Positions 33,254-42,187 of a DNA stretch of 64,000 nt are shown in pieces. The DNA is from Streptantibioticus cattleyicolor NRRL 8057 = DSM 46488. Lineage in GTDB: Bacteria > Actinomycetota > Actinomycetes > Streptomycetales > Streptomycetaceae. The DNA lies in the NCBI RefSeq assembly GCF_000240165.1, contig NC_017586.1:558001-622000 (forward strand), in the 5' to 3' direction. The translations under genes were made by a program, and so were the position numbers. A model generated the notes under the pieces. The model was not told the DNA's origin. It made no database searches and saw only the letters and a list, made by a program, of their open reading frames with translations. Each line of letters starts with the position of its first letter. Position 1 is the stretch's first letter.

Positions 33254-36200
33254 CTAGTAAGGAAATGCCGTGACGACTTTACCGTCGTTTACGATAACGC
33301 GAATGTTTTCTAGATCCCCGCCGCCGTTCGCAGGCCCGGCCTTCCCTACAGGGAATCCAAAGTTCCACTCGTAGACTTGGCCCGGCCGGGGGGCCCCGGT
33401 TTTGGGGTCAGGGGTGTTCGGCTTAGGCGTTCCTCGGTTGATCGTGTCGATGATCCTCCGTCGAACAAGCTTCTCCTTGCCAGTGAAGATTCCTGCTTCG
33501 TCGTCAACCTCCGCGCCTCCAGGGCGGTGGCGGTCCAGGATGTGCTGCCAGTCCCCTTCGTCCAGTGCCGTCTTCCCGCAGATGCCTGCGTTGTGGACGA
33601 GAATCGGCGTGTCGCCAGCCAGCACATAGTACGTGTGGAGACTGTCGACGGTGAGGTTGTAGGTACGGGCAGTAGCGTCGTAGGGCTGGTTGGCTTGTAC
33701 CCGGACGGTGGTTCCGTTAGTGCCGAGAAGGGTAGCGCCGGGACGGAGGTCCCGAGCTTTGATCCACCGGTGGGCGGTGGGGGACCAGAAGGGGTGCTCG
33801 TAAGTAGCGGTGAGAGCAGCCGAACCCTTGGGCGTGTTGATGGACAGACGGTCAAAGTGCTTGTCACCGTCAGTGACGATGAGACGGTCGACCGTCCGTG
33901 GCCCAGTACTACCGGTTACAGGGTCGGTAGCGAGGACTTCGTCGCCGACCTGGATCGTTTCAATGTTCTTGGCGGTCCCGTCGGCCATGAGGACCTTGGT
34001 GCCGGCGAGGAAACATTGAGCGCATGGCTCTTCAGTAGTGTTCTCTTCGTCTCTGGCTTCCCTGATGGCCTTCTGCAGGCCGTCACTGACGCTGTGGATG
34101 CCATCAGTGATGCCGGCGATGCCGATTCCGACGGCAGCGATGCCTGCGCCGACTGATCCGACGGAAAGCACACAGCCCAGTCCTACGGTTTCGAGGCACG
34201 AGCCGACGCCGAGCAACGCGCCGCCTATGCCTTCGAGCGCGCCAAAATTGGTCCCAAAGACACCTGCGAAGGTCTCGAGCAACCCACCTAGGATCTGTCC
34301 TCCGTTGTCTCGGAGCCCATCGAGGTAGGGACTGACCTTGTGCCACGCGGACTTCGCCCAGTCTGGAATCCAGCTGTTGTCGTCATCGTCCTTGGTGTTC
34401 TTGTCCTTCCAGTCTTCGTACACCAACCACTGGTTGGACATCTGTCGCACTTGTTTGGCAATGACGGCTTGGTAGGCATCGGCTTCCGCAGCAGCAGCGG
34501 CGTTCGCATCCTTGCCAGCGGCCGTGGCCGAGGCACGAGCCTGTCGGCCGGCTCTCCACGCAGCAGCAGCGGAGGCTGACGCCCAACTTGCCGAATTCCG
34601 TGCGGCTGTTGCGGAGTGGAGGGCGTTGGCGGCTGACTGTTCGGCGTCGGCTTGGGCCTTGCGGGCGGTGTTGGCGGATTGTGCTGCTTGGGCTGCGGAG
34701 GCGTCGGCTTCCTTGGCGTACTTCCTGGCCTGGGCCGCGTAGTCGCCAGCTTCCTTGGCGTGTTTCCTGGCCTGCTCGGCGTATCCGGCGGCTTCGGCTG
34801 CTGCCTTGGCGGCGGTGTAGGCCGCGGCGGCGGCCTGGGCGGCGTTCTTCTGGGCGTTGGCCGCGGTTTCGGCGGCGTTGGCGATGAGTTGCTGGACCTG
34901 GGAGATGTGGGTGGCGGTCAGCTGGTCCTGGCGTTGGGCCGTGTACTGGCCGGTGGTGATGAAGGCGTGCAGCAGGTCGGAGGGGCCTTCGAGGGCGATG
35001 CGGGCGGCGGAGCTGAGCTGGGTGTTCTGGCTGTTGGCCAGCTGGGCTGCGCGGACGCGTTCGTCCTGGGTGCGGGCCTGGTCTTCTCCGGTGGCGATGA
35101 ACTGGGCCATCTTCTGCGGGGAGTCGGAGTCCAGGGCCGCCCGGCCTTCCTGCTGGACCACAGGGCCGCCGGCGTTGATGACCTGGGCGATGTAGACCCG
35201 CATCTGCTGCGCCATGGCCTCGTACTGGCCGGTGGACAGGAAGGTGCTGATCGCGGTGGCGTCACCGGCCAGCGCCGTGCCGGCCGCCTTACGAACCTCC
35301 GCGGAACCGGCATGCAGAGCCAGATCGTTGACCTGGTCGCGGTCGTCCTGCTGGGCGGCGAGTTTCCAGCCGGTGCGGATGTAGACCATGACGTCGGCGT
35401 CGGTGCCGGCCAGGGCGTTCTCGGCGGCGATGGCGCTCCAGGGCCTGCCGGTCTTCATGATGCCCAGGGCGACCTTGCGGACCTGCGGCACGATGTCCTT
35501 GGCGTCCGCGTCGGCGGTGTTGGCCTGGTCGCTGAGGTGCTGGGCCTGGGTGGTGAGGTCCTTGACCTGCTGGGCGGCTGTTTCCTGGGCCTTGTCCTGT
35601 CGGTCCTGCTGGGCCTTGAGGTCCTTGGCCTGGTCGATGCCGGCGTTGGTGCGGGCGGTCAGTTCCTCGGCGTCGATGCGGCGGGCGAGGTCGAAGACCT
35701 TCTTGGCCTTGTCCACCGCCGCGGTGGCGACGTCGGCGTCCTTCTGGGCCTCCTGGGCGTGGGCCTTGGCCTGGTTCGCGGCGGTGGCTGCTTCGCCGGC
35801 GTGCTGGGCTGCTTCGTCGGCGGCCTTGGCGGCTGCTTCGGCGTGCTCGGCCGCGGACTCGGCGGCGTCGTGGGCGTCGCCGGCCGCGGAGGCGGCTTCG
35901 TCGGCCAGGGCTCGGGCGGCGTCGGCGGCGCGGGCGGCTTCGCGGGCGTAGCGGTGGGCGGCGGCTGCTTCTTCGTCGGCGAGGGCGGAATGGGCTCCGG
36001 CCTGGTCGGCGTAGGAGTTGGCCTGATCGGCCGCGCTCGCCGCCGCGTCCGCGTTCGCACCGGCACTGGAAGCGGCCTTCGCCGCGGCCGACGCGTCGTG
36101 AGCGGCGACACCGGCCGCTGCGGCGGCATCGGCGGCCAGACGCGCACCCCGGGCCGCATCACGTGCTTGTTGCGCGGCTTGACGGGCGGCGGATGCCTGG

Positions 36201-37309
36201 TTGGCGTTGATGGCCGCGTCGGCGGCTGCGTCGCGTGCGCGGGAGGCAGCCTCGGAGGCGGCGGCGGCTGCGCTGGCGGCCTGTGAGGCGGCGTCGGCGG
36301 CGATGCGGGCCGCGGTGTTGGCCGCGGCGGCGGCGTTGATCGCGGTCTGGGCTGCTGCTGCGGCCTGGCTGGCGGCGTCGGCGGCGCGGGCTGCGTCGGC
36401 GGCGGCCTTCTGCGAGTCGTTCCTGGCAGCCTCGGTCTGCGCGGCGGCCTCCTGCGCGGCCTTGCGCGCCAGCGCCGCTGCCTTCACCGCCCGCTTGGAG
36501 GCGTCCTGCGCGGCCTGGGTCTGCTGCCGGGCGAGCTTGCCGGCTTTCTGGGCCTGGTCGGCCAGCTGCTCGATGGTGGCCCGCTCCTGGTCATGAGCGC
36601 GCGCCACGTACTGGCCGACCTGCAAGAACTCGTGGATGTCATCCGCGCTGCCGTTGATGGCCAGGCGTCCGGCGGCACGGACGTTGGGCCCGCCGGCGTT
36701 GATGATCTGCGCGGTCAGCACCCGCTCGTCCTGCTCGCGCATGTCGAACTGACCGTTGGCCAGGAATGCCTTGATGTCGTCCGGCGTGCCGTTGAGCGCG
36801 GTCTCGCCGGCCTTCTTCACCTCCGGCCCGCCCGCGTCGATGATCTGCGCGACCTTGACGCGCTGGTCCTGCTCGAGGGGGGCTTTCCAGCCGTCCTTGA
36901 GGAAGGCTTCCAGCGCCTGGGGGGTGTCGCTGTCCAGGGCGGCGCGGGCGGCTTCCTGCAGGTTGGTGCCGCCGATGCTGGCGACCTGGGCGGCGGTGAC
37001 ACGCTCGTCCTGGAACTGCAGGTCGGACGCCTCGGCCAGGAACTTCCTGACATCGTCGTCGCTGCCGGCCACCGCGACCTCGGCGGCGGCCCGCACCCCG
37101 GGCCCGCCGGTCTCCCACAGCTTGACGACCTTGCCCCGGTCGGTGTCGGTGAGCGTACCGGTGGTTTCCCCCGCCACCGGTGCGCTCCCCTCCGCCACGG
37201 CGCGGGACGGGGACGGCCCGAGCAGCCCCAGCACCATGGCCGAGGGCAGGACCCCCAGACACAGCAGGCGCAACCCCGCTGTGCTGACTGTGCGTTTGTT
37301 ACGTCTCAA
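33254..37309 (-). CDS. Secreted polymorphic toxin: ALF repeats, coiled coils, Hint, EndoU-like RNase tip
   Basis: 1351 residues. Sec signal about 1-39. First ALF block (short helical repeats around GGPxVRxAAxxALxGSxxD) about 50-235; Ala-rich coiled coil about 235-600; second ALF block about 620-835; second Ala-rich coil to about 985; a Trp-rich linker and Gly-rich hydrophobic stretch (about 1030-1090). Hint self-processing domain 1099-1240: starts CFLAGTKV, includes YEHPFWSP, ends ILVHN. The tip (1241-1351) has WQHILDRH and ends VIVNDGKVVTAFPY, resembling EndoU/BECR-fold RNases. GC drops sharply over Hint and tip, a sign of module exchange. Hint cleavage would free the RNase. Confidence 0.88.
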   Translation of the reverse strand: MRRNKRTVSTAGLRLLCLGVLPSAMVLGLLGPSPSRAVAEGSAPVAGETTGTLTDTDRGKVVKLWETGGPGVRAAAEVAVAGSDDDVRKFLAEASDLQFQDERVTAAQVASIGGTNLQEAARAALDSDTPQALEAFLKDGWKAPLEQDQRVKVAQIIDAGGPEVKKAGETALNGTPDDIKAFLANGQFDMREQDERVLTAQIINAGGPNVRAAGRLAINGSADDIHEFLQVGQYVARAHDQERATIEQLADQAQKAGKLARQQTQAAQDASKRAVKAAALARKAAQEAAAQTEAARNDSQKAAADAARAADAASQAAAAAQTAINAAAAANTAARIAADAASQAASAAAAASEAASRARDAAADAAINANQASAARQAAQQARDAARGARLAADAAAAAGVAAHDASAAAKAASSAGANADAAASAADQANSYADQAGAHSALADEEAAAAHRYAREAARAADAARALADEAASAAGDAHDAAESAAEHAEAAAKAADEAAQHAGEAATAANQAKAHAQEAQKDADVATAAVDKAKKVFDLARRIDAEELTARTNAGIDQAKDLKAQQDRQDKAQETAAQQVKDLTTQAQHLSDQANTADADAKDIVPQVRKVALGIMKTGRPWSAIAAENALAGTDADVMVYIRTGWKLAAQQDDRDQVNDLALHAGSAEVRKAAGTALAGDATAISTFLSTGQYEAMAQQMRVYIAQVINAGGPVVQQEGRAALDSDSPQKMAQFIATGEDQARTQDERVRAAQLANSQNTQLSSAARIALEGPSDLLHAFITTGQYTAQRQDQLTATHISQVQQLIANAAETAANAQKNAAQAAAAAYTAAKAAAEAAGYAEQARKHAKEAGDYAAQARKYAKEADASAAQAAQSANTARKAQADAEQSAANALHSATAARNSASWASASAAAAWRAGRQARASATAAGKDANAAAAAEADAYQAVIAKQVRQMSNQWLVYEDWKDKNTKDDDDNSWIPDWAKSAWHKVSPYLDGLRDNGGQILGGLLETFAGVFGTNFGALEGIGGALLGVGSCLETVGLGCVLSVGSVGAGIAAVGIGIAGITDGIHSVSDGLQKAIREARDEENTTEEPCAQCFLAGTKVLMADGTAKNIETIQVGDEVLATDPVTGSTGPRTVDRLIVTDGDKHFDRLSINTPKGSAALTATYEHPFWSPTAHRWIKARDLRPGATLLGTNGTTVRVQANQPYDATARTYNLTVDSLHTYYVLAGDTPILVHNAGICGKTALDEGDWQHILDRHRPGGAEVDDEAGIFTGKEKLVRRRIIDTINRGTPKPNTPDPKTGAPRPGQVYEWNFGFPVGKAGPANGGGDLENIRVIVNDGKVVTAFPY

Positions 37310-37361
37310 CGTTCAACCTCACTTCCGTTTCACGTCAGTTGTCAGTCCCGGCCCCGTATGG

Positions 37362-38942
37362 TCACTGCTTGGGGGTCAGGACGGTCTCGTCGTGGGTGCC
37401 CTTGGCGTCGACGCCGGTGAACAGGGACAGGTGGCCGTCGCTCCAGCGGACCAGCACGTCGTCGGACACGTTGTTGTCGCCGAAGGCGCCGGCGGCGACC
37501 ACGGTGGCCTGGGCCCAGCGCGACTTGGGCAGGGCGATCCGGTCCTCGGCGGGCAGCCGGCTGGTGGTCATGCCGGGGTAGATGGTGGTCTCGCCGTCCT
37601 TCCAGCGCACCAGCACGTCATCGGTGGCCTTGCCGGTGAACTGGCCGGTGGTGAGCTGGTCGGCGTAGGGCCAGGTGGTGGTGTTGGGCTTGACGATCTC
37701 GGTCTGCTTGTTCAGGCCGTTGGCGGCCAGGTCCGTGAAGGCGGAGACATTGCCGTCCTTCCACACCACCATCAGGTCATCGCTCTTGCCGCCTGTGGTG
37801 AACTTTCCGGCGGTCATCAGGCGGGCGTCGTTCTGCCAGACGGGGGTCTTGGGCTTGGCCAGCTGCTTCTCGCCGTGGAAACCCTTGGCGTCGACGGTGG
37901 TGTACTGGGTCATCTCCCCGTCCACCCAGCGCACCACCAGACCATCGGTGGCACCCCCGTTGAAGTTCGCCCGGGAGATGTTGAGCGCCTTGGCCCAGAT
38001 GCTCTTGGGCTTGGCCAGCTGGTACTCCGCGGAGAACGGGTGCGCGGGATCGTTGTTGTCACCGCCCTGGTAGAGAGTGACCTCACCGTCGTTCCAGCGG
38101 ACCACCAGGTCCATGTGCCGGGTCCCGGCCGCCGACCCACCGGTGTAGTAACCGGCTGTCATCTGCTGCGCGTTCACCCAGGGAGCCTTGGCGAAAGTGG
38201 TGCTGTACGAGATCTGCCCCACCCAGCCGGCGATGTCGTCCACCCGCGCGTCCACCGCACCGGTACGCGTCTCGGACGCGTCCGTGCCCAGGCAGCCGCC
38301 CTGCCACGACAAACTGTGCACCGCAACGACCTGAGCCCGGCCATCAACGGTACGCAGCGCGGGACCACCGGTGTCGCCCTTGCAGATCGCACCCCCACCG
38401 CTGGCAGCGGCCAGGTTGATAGTGGTGCCGCCGACCGCACCGACGGTGAACGGCGCGGTGTGAGCCTGGCCGGGAACCCACTCGGAGCTGGTGCGGCCGA
38501 AGCCGACGGCCTGCACCTCATCACCCGTGGCCGGAGCCGTCGTGGCGACGGTGGCGGGAGTGATGCCGGTGACTGGGGCGGCCAGGCGGGCCATGACCAC
38601 ATCACGGTCCGAGCGCGGGACCACCTCGGTCACCTGCTGCTGCACGCCGCCGGCGAAGGTGGCGGTGGTCTTCAGCTTCGGCGCCCCCGCCTGGACGTGG
38701 TAGCCCTGCGACGGGGTGTCGGCGAAGCAGCTCGCGGCGGTCAGCAGCCACTGCGGAGCCACCAACGTACCCGAACAGCCCTCCTGCCCACCGACGTTGA
38801 GCGAAGCGGTGGATGCCGCGGAGGCATCCGTGGCCTGCGGGCCGCTGACCGCGTCCGCCGGAGCGGCGGTCACAGCGGCAGCGGTCAGCGTCGCCGCGGC
38901 AAGGCCGGTGGTCCACGCAGTACGTGAACGCATGACAGACAT
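37362..38942 (-). CDS. Secreted trypsin-fold protein with degenerate triad and C-terminal beta repeats
   Basis: 526 residues from ATG 38942. Signal peptide to about residue 31. Trypsin fold 45-245, but the catalytic His is Ser71 (LLTAASC for TAAHC) and the nucleophile Ser is Thr191 (KGDTGGP for GDSGGP); only the Asp (D114 in DVVMARL) remains. So proteolysis is unlikely. The C-terminal half has five repeats of about 47 residues (VLVRWKDGETTIYPG and similar, each ending LAKPK/LPK), like FG-GAP/VCBS beta propeller blades. 52 bp upstream of the giant toxin gene, probably a surface-binding or scaffold partner. Confidence 0.85.
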   Translation of the reverse strand: MSVMRSRTAWTTGLAAATLTAAAVTAAPADAVSGPQATDASAASTASLNVGGQEGCSGTLVAPQWLLTAASCFADTPSQGYHVQAGAPKLKTTATFAGGVQQQVTEVVPRSDRDVVMARLAAPVTGITPATVATTAPATGDEVQAVGFGRTSSEWVPGQAHTAPFTVGAVGGTTINLAAASGGGAICKGDTGGPALRTVDGRAQVVAVHSLSWQGGCLGTDASETRTGAVDARVDDIAGWVGQISYSTTFAKAPWVNAQQMTAGYYTGGSAAGTRHMDLVVRWNDGEVTLYQGGDNNDPAHPFSAEYQLAKPKSIWAKALNISRANFNGGATDGLVVRWVDGEMTQYTTVDAKGFHGEKQLAKPKTPVWQNDARLMTAGKFTTGGKSDDLMVVWKDGNVSAFTDLAANGLNKQTEIVKPNTTTWPYADQLTTGQFTGKATDDVLVRWKDGETTIYPGMTTSRLPAEDRIALPKSRWAQATVVAAGAFGDNNVSDDVLVRWSDGHLSLFTGVDAKGTHDETVLTPKQ

Positions 38943-39027
38943 AGGTGATACCTCAAAGAGTCGAGCGCGAGGAGTGGGCGCGTGCCGTCCCCGCGGGGAT
39001 GTGACAGGTTGTGGTCGGCGTGGTGCG

Positions 39028-39570
39028 TCAGCCGGTGACTCGGATCTCGACCAGCACCGCGGGCGCACCGCCGGCCACGCCCTCGCCGACGCTCTGGTAG
39101 CCGTTCTTGTCCACGCTGACGGTCGTCGCCGGGGCCTGCTGGTTGCCCTGCGGGGTCAGACGGGCGCTGATCGGGTGGTCGTCGGTCTCCAGCGCGAAAA
39201 CCCGCGGCAGCTCCAGCGTCAGATACCCGTTCTTCGCGGTCGCCTTGAAGCAGTAGGCACCCTGCTGATTGGCCGTCGAGCTCTTGACGGTGAGGACCTT
39301 GATCTGCTGGGCGGAAGCGTCGCAGTCGGCCAGCATGATGTGGCCGTCGCCCTTGATGAGCTTGATGCCCTTGACCTGCTGGATCTTTGCCGCGTTCGGG
39401 TAGGAGAAGTCCTCCACCGCCGACGGCGGAACGTCGCTCCCCGGAGCGGCAGAAGCCGACGGCGACGGGGACGGCGCCGGGTCGGCGGAGGCCAGCGTCG
39501 GCACGCCTACCAACGCGGCACAAGCGGCAACACCAGCCGCAACGAGCAGCTTTCGGGCACGGGATATCAC
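39028..39570 (-). CDS. Small secreted protein of unknown function
   Basis: 180 residues from GTG 39570. Sec signal peptide: KLLVAAGVAACAALVGVPTL with cleavage near ASA-DPAPS, then a Pro/Ser spacer and a beta-rich domain containing Cys pair DCDAS / GAYCFKA that may form a disulfide. First gene of the toxin operon, 85 bp before the pseudoprotease. I do not recognise the family. Secretion and operon position suggest a role on or outside the cell with the toxin. Confidence 0.75.
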   Translation of the reverse strand: MISRARKLLVAAGVAACAALVGVPTLASADPAPSPSPSASAAPGSDVPPSAVEDFSYPNAAKIQQVKGIKLIKGDGHIMLADCDASAQQIKVLTVKSSTANQQGAYCFKATAKNGYLTLELPRVFALETDDHPISARLTPQGNQQAPATTVSVDKNGYQSVGEGVAGGAPAVLVEIRVTG

Positions 39571-40324
39571 GTAGCAGCACCCCTTGGTCACACGGGGGCC
39601 AGGCAGCACACACCCACCCCCGCATGGATGTAATGGGAAAATAAATGCGGCGCGAACATATCGGGCGAGAAGCCGCAACCGCAAAGTGACCAAAGCCACA
39701 GCAGACACATAGGTATCGCTGACGAGACGCATAGCTGCTGCTCACGCCCCTCTCAACGGCAGGTCGCCGCCAGATACCACCGAGCGCCGAAGTAGTGGAC
39801 GACCGAAGGAAGTTACTGCAGCTCAAGCGACACCGCACACGACAACCGCCCACCCAGGCCAACAACGGGGCAACCGTCGGGCCCCTTGTTGGCACCTGGG
39901 AACCGGAGGCTGACCAGCATCCTGCGTCTGGTCGCATCACCCGACATCAAATTTCGGACATCGGCCGAAATCTGGTTCCCAGGCACAAGTTCTTCACAGG
40001 TAGGATGCCTGCGACGCGCCAGCAGCTACTCCTTGGGCCGCGGCAGGGCATACCCCCAGTCACACGTTCCGCTGACCGCCGGCATGGCGTTCGCGGCCAC
40101 GAACTGGGCCTTACCTCTGCTGTCCGGAGGCGGCACGGTCCACCGCTCTGACCAAGCGGTAGGGGCCAGGCCAGTGAGCACGCATCAGCAGGCCCCGTTC
40201 AACCGGTGGCTCAGGTGATGTCCGCAAGGCACCTCGTGTTCGGCCACCCCGTGGAACCCGGAGCGCGCGTCTGCTGGTCCCCGCCCGCCGGCGGGGACGT
40301 AATCCTTGCCTGGGGGGTTGTTCC
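39571..40324. other. 754-bp intergenic region with nested inverted repeats
   Basis: No supported gene. An AT-rich stretch (39620-39700) precedes the toxin operon and could hold its promoter. The middle has nested repeats: CCTGGGAACC (39895-39904) with GGTTCCCAGG (39974-39983), and inside it ATTTCGG-N7-CCGAAAT (39951-39971). Confidence 0.5.
39895..39983. repeat. Nested inverted repeats, 89 bp
   Basis: Outer 10-bp arms (39895-39904, 39974-39983) and an inner 7-bp dyad (39951-39971). Could fold as a cruciform or RNA hairpin; function unknown. Confidence 0.5.
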
Positions 40325-41011
40325 ATGTCCTACGGTGCTGTCGGCAGACCGGTCGGCGGTCCTGTGCTGCGTTCGGTCTCGGGACTGGCAGCCGCGGTTT
40401 CGGTGCTGCTGGGTGTCGCCGCCGCGGTTGATGTCTTCGCGATGTGGGCGGACGCCGCCCTGTACAACCACATCGGCACGTTGCTGACCAGCGGTACCGA
40501 CCAGGTCGTCCACGACGCGCACGTCCTCGACGTCGCCGGGAAGGCACAGATCGGTGCGGTCCTGATCACCGGGGTCGTCTTCATCGTCTGGTTCCACCGG
40601 GTACGCGTCAACGCCGAGTACTTCTCCCAGGCCGTGTGCACCATGGGGCGCGGCTGGGCCATCGGCGCCTGGTTCGTCCCCGTCGGAAACCTGTGGCTGC
40701 CCTACCGTGTCGCCAAGGAGGTCTGGGACGCCAGCGCCCAGTCCACCCCCGACGGCTCCTGGCGCCACGTCTCCAAGGCCCCGGTCACCGCCTGGTGGAC
40801 GCTGACCATCGCCTCCTCCATCGTCGCCCGGGTCGGCTCCAGCCTCACCCGCTCCGCGACCACCGTCGACGGACTGCGCCACTCGGTGGCCCTCACCGGA
40901 CTCGGCGACCTCCTCAACACCGTGGCGGCCGTCCTGGCCATCGTCTTCGTCCGCAAACTCACCCGCATGCAACAAGCACCGCACACCGCTCTTCCCGAAG
41001 CCCTCACCTGA
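40325..41011 (+). CDS. DUF4328 domain membrane protein
   Basis: 228 residues. Four or five membrane spans: near 18-38, 75-95 (ITGVVFIVWFHRVRVNAEYF), 108-130 (GWAIGAWFVPVGNLWLPYRV, the DUF4328 signature), 155-175 and 190-212. The WFVPVGNLWLPY motif and the RVRVNAEYF stretch define the family. Function unknown; widespread in actinobacteria, in the cytoplasmic membrane. Stands alone. Confidence 0.88.
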   Translation: MSYGAVGRPVGGPVLRSVSGLAAAVSVLLGVAAAVDVFAMWADAALYNHIGTLLTSGTDQVVHDAHVLDVAGKAQIGAVLITGVVFIVWFHRVRVNAEYFSQAVCTMGRGWAIGAWFVPVGNLWLPYRVAKEVWDASAQSTPDGSWRHVSKAPVTAWWTLTIASSIVARVGSSLTRSATTVDGLRHSVALTGLGDLLNTVAAVLAIVFVRKLTRMQQAPHTALPEALT

Positions 41012-41455
41012 CCACAGGCACGGCCAACAGCACGCGCCCGGAGCCACTGCCTCACAACGTCCTTGCAGCACACCAGCGATGCGGAGAATGGCGTTCGTCG
41101 GGGCGTCAGCAACCCGGGCCCATGACGCACCGCTTCTCAGCGCGACGCCGCTGAGAGCGAGACGCCGGCACGCGGTGGATGCCCGGCTCCGGACGCGCCA
41201 GTGTGGCGCGGGACGATATCGCTCACGGTCCGGCTGTTCCTTCCCGCAGTGACCTCCACCGCTGTCGTCCAAGCACTCGACGGGTCCGTGCCGATGAGCG
41301 CCACGCCCTGCGGGCGGAGCGTACGACCGCGCAGGTCGTCGGCCAGGGAGTGCAGTCGGGCCGGCTGCGGACGATGACGGCGAAAGGGGAACCCGGCGCG
41401 CGGCGTGTGAGGTACGTCACTGGAAGGCGGGCCGAGGTCCAGACAGCTCATAGAG
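41012..41455. other. 444-bp spacer upstream of sigma factor operon
   Basis: No supported gene. Presumably contains the promoter for the sigma factor operon, but no ECF-type or vegetative hexamer pair stands out. Confidence 0.4.
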
Positions 41456-42187
41456 GTGAGCATTGACATGCGTGCCCGACTACGGGCCGGGGAGCCGGCC
41501 GCGTTCGCCGAGTTGTTCGACGTTTACGCCCGCGGCGTGTACAACCACGCTTTCCGTCTGACCGCCAACTGGTCGACGGCCGAGGACGTCATGGCCACGA
41601 CCTTCATGGAGGCGTGGCGGCTTCGCGACAGGATCGACGCCGAGGGCGGTTCACTGCGGCCCTGGCTGCTGGGCATCGCCACCAACACCGCACGCAACCA
41701 GATACGCAGCAACCGCAGCTACCGCCGGGCAGCGGTGGCCACAGCGGCGGCCGAACTGCCCGTTGTGGACCACGCCGACGAGGTCGCGACGCACATCGAC
41801 GACCAGCGCAGGCTGGCGGCGGTCCTTCGGGCGCTCGGATCGTTGCGCAGGGCCGAGCGGGAGGTCGTCGCCCCCTGTCTGGGGGAAGGGCTCGACTACG
41901 AGGCGGCGGCGAAGGCGCTGGGGATCCCGGTGGGCACAGTCGCGTCCCGGCTCTCCAGGGCCCGCAAAAAACTCCGGTCCCTGACGGAGGCCGAGTTCGC
42001 ACAGCACGGCGACGCCGCGACGGCCGACCGGCACGTGCCAAGCGGCCCCGTCCGGCCCGCGCCGCGGACCCGAAGCGTGGACGCAGCCGAAAAAGTCCGG
42101 AGCAGACGGGAAGCCGGGGCGGCCGACAGACAGATACCAGGTGACCGCGTCAAGACCGTCCGGCCCGCACAGGAAGGAAACCGATGA
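41456..42187 (+). CDS. ECF RNA polymerase sigma factor
   Basis: 243 residues. Region 2 at about 10-80: FAELFDVYARGVYNHAFRLT and STAEDVMATTFMEAWRLRD, then RPWLLGIATNTARNQIR; region 4 at about 120-180: LRRAEREVVAPCLGEGLDYE and GIPVGTVASRLSRARKKLR. About 60 low-complexity basic residues follow, longer than usual. GTG 41456 has a weak AGAGG; ATG 41468 is possible. The stop overlaps the next ATG (ATGA), so it is coupled to the CU044_5270 protein, its likely regulator. Confidence 0.9.
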   Translation: MSIDMRARLRAGEPAAFAELFDVYARGVYNHAFRLTANWSTAEDVMATTFMEAWRLRDRIDAEGGSLRPWLLGIATNTARNQIRSNRSYRRAAVATAAAELPVVDHADEVATHIDDQRRLAAVLRALGSLRRAEREVVAPCLGEGLDYEAAAKALGIPVGTVASRLSRARKKLRSLTEAEFAQHGDAATADRHVPSGPVRPAPRTRSVDAAEKVRSRREAGAADRQIPGDRVKTVRPAQEGNR

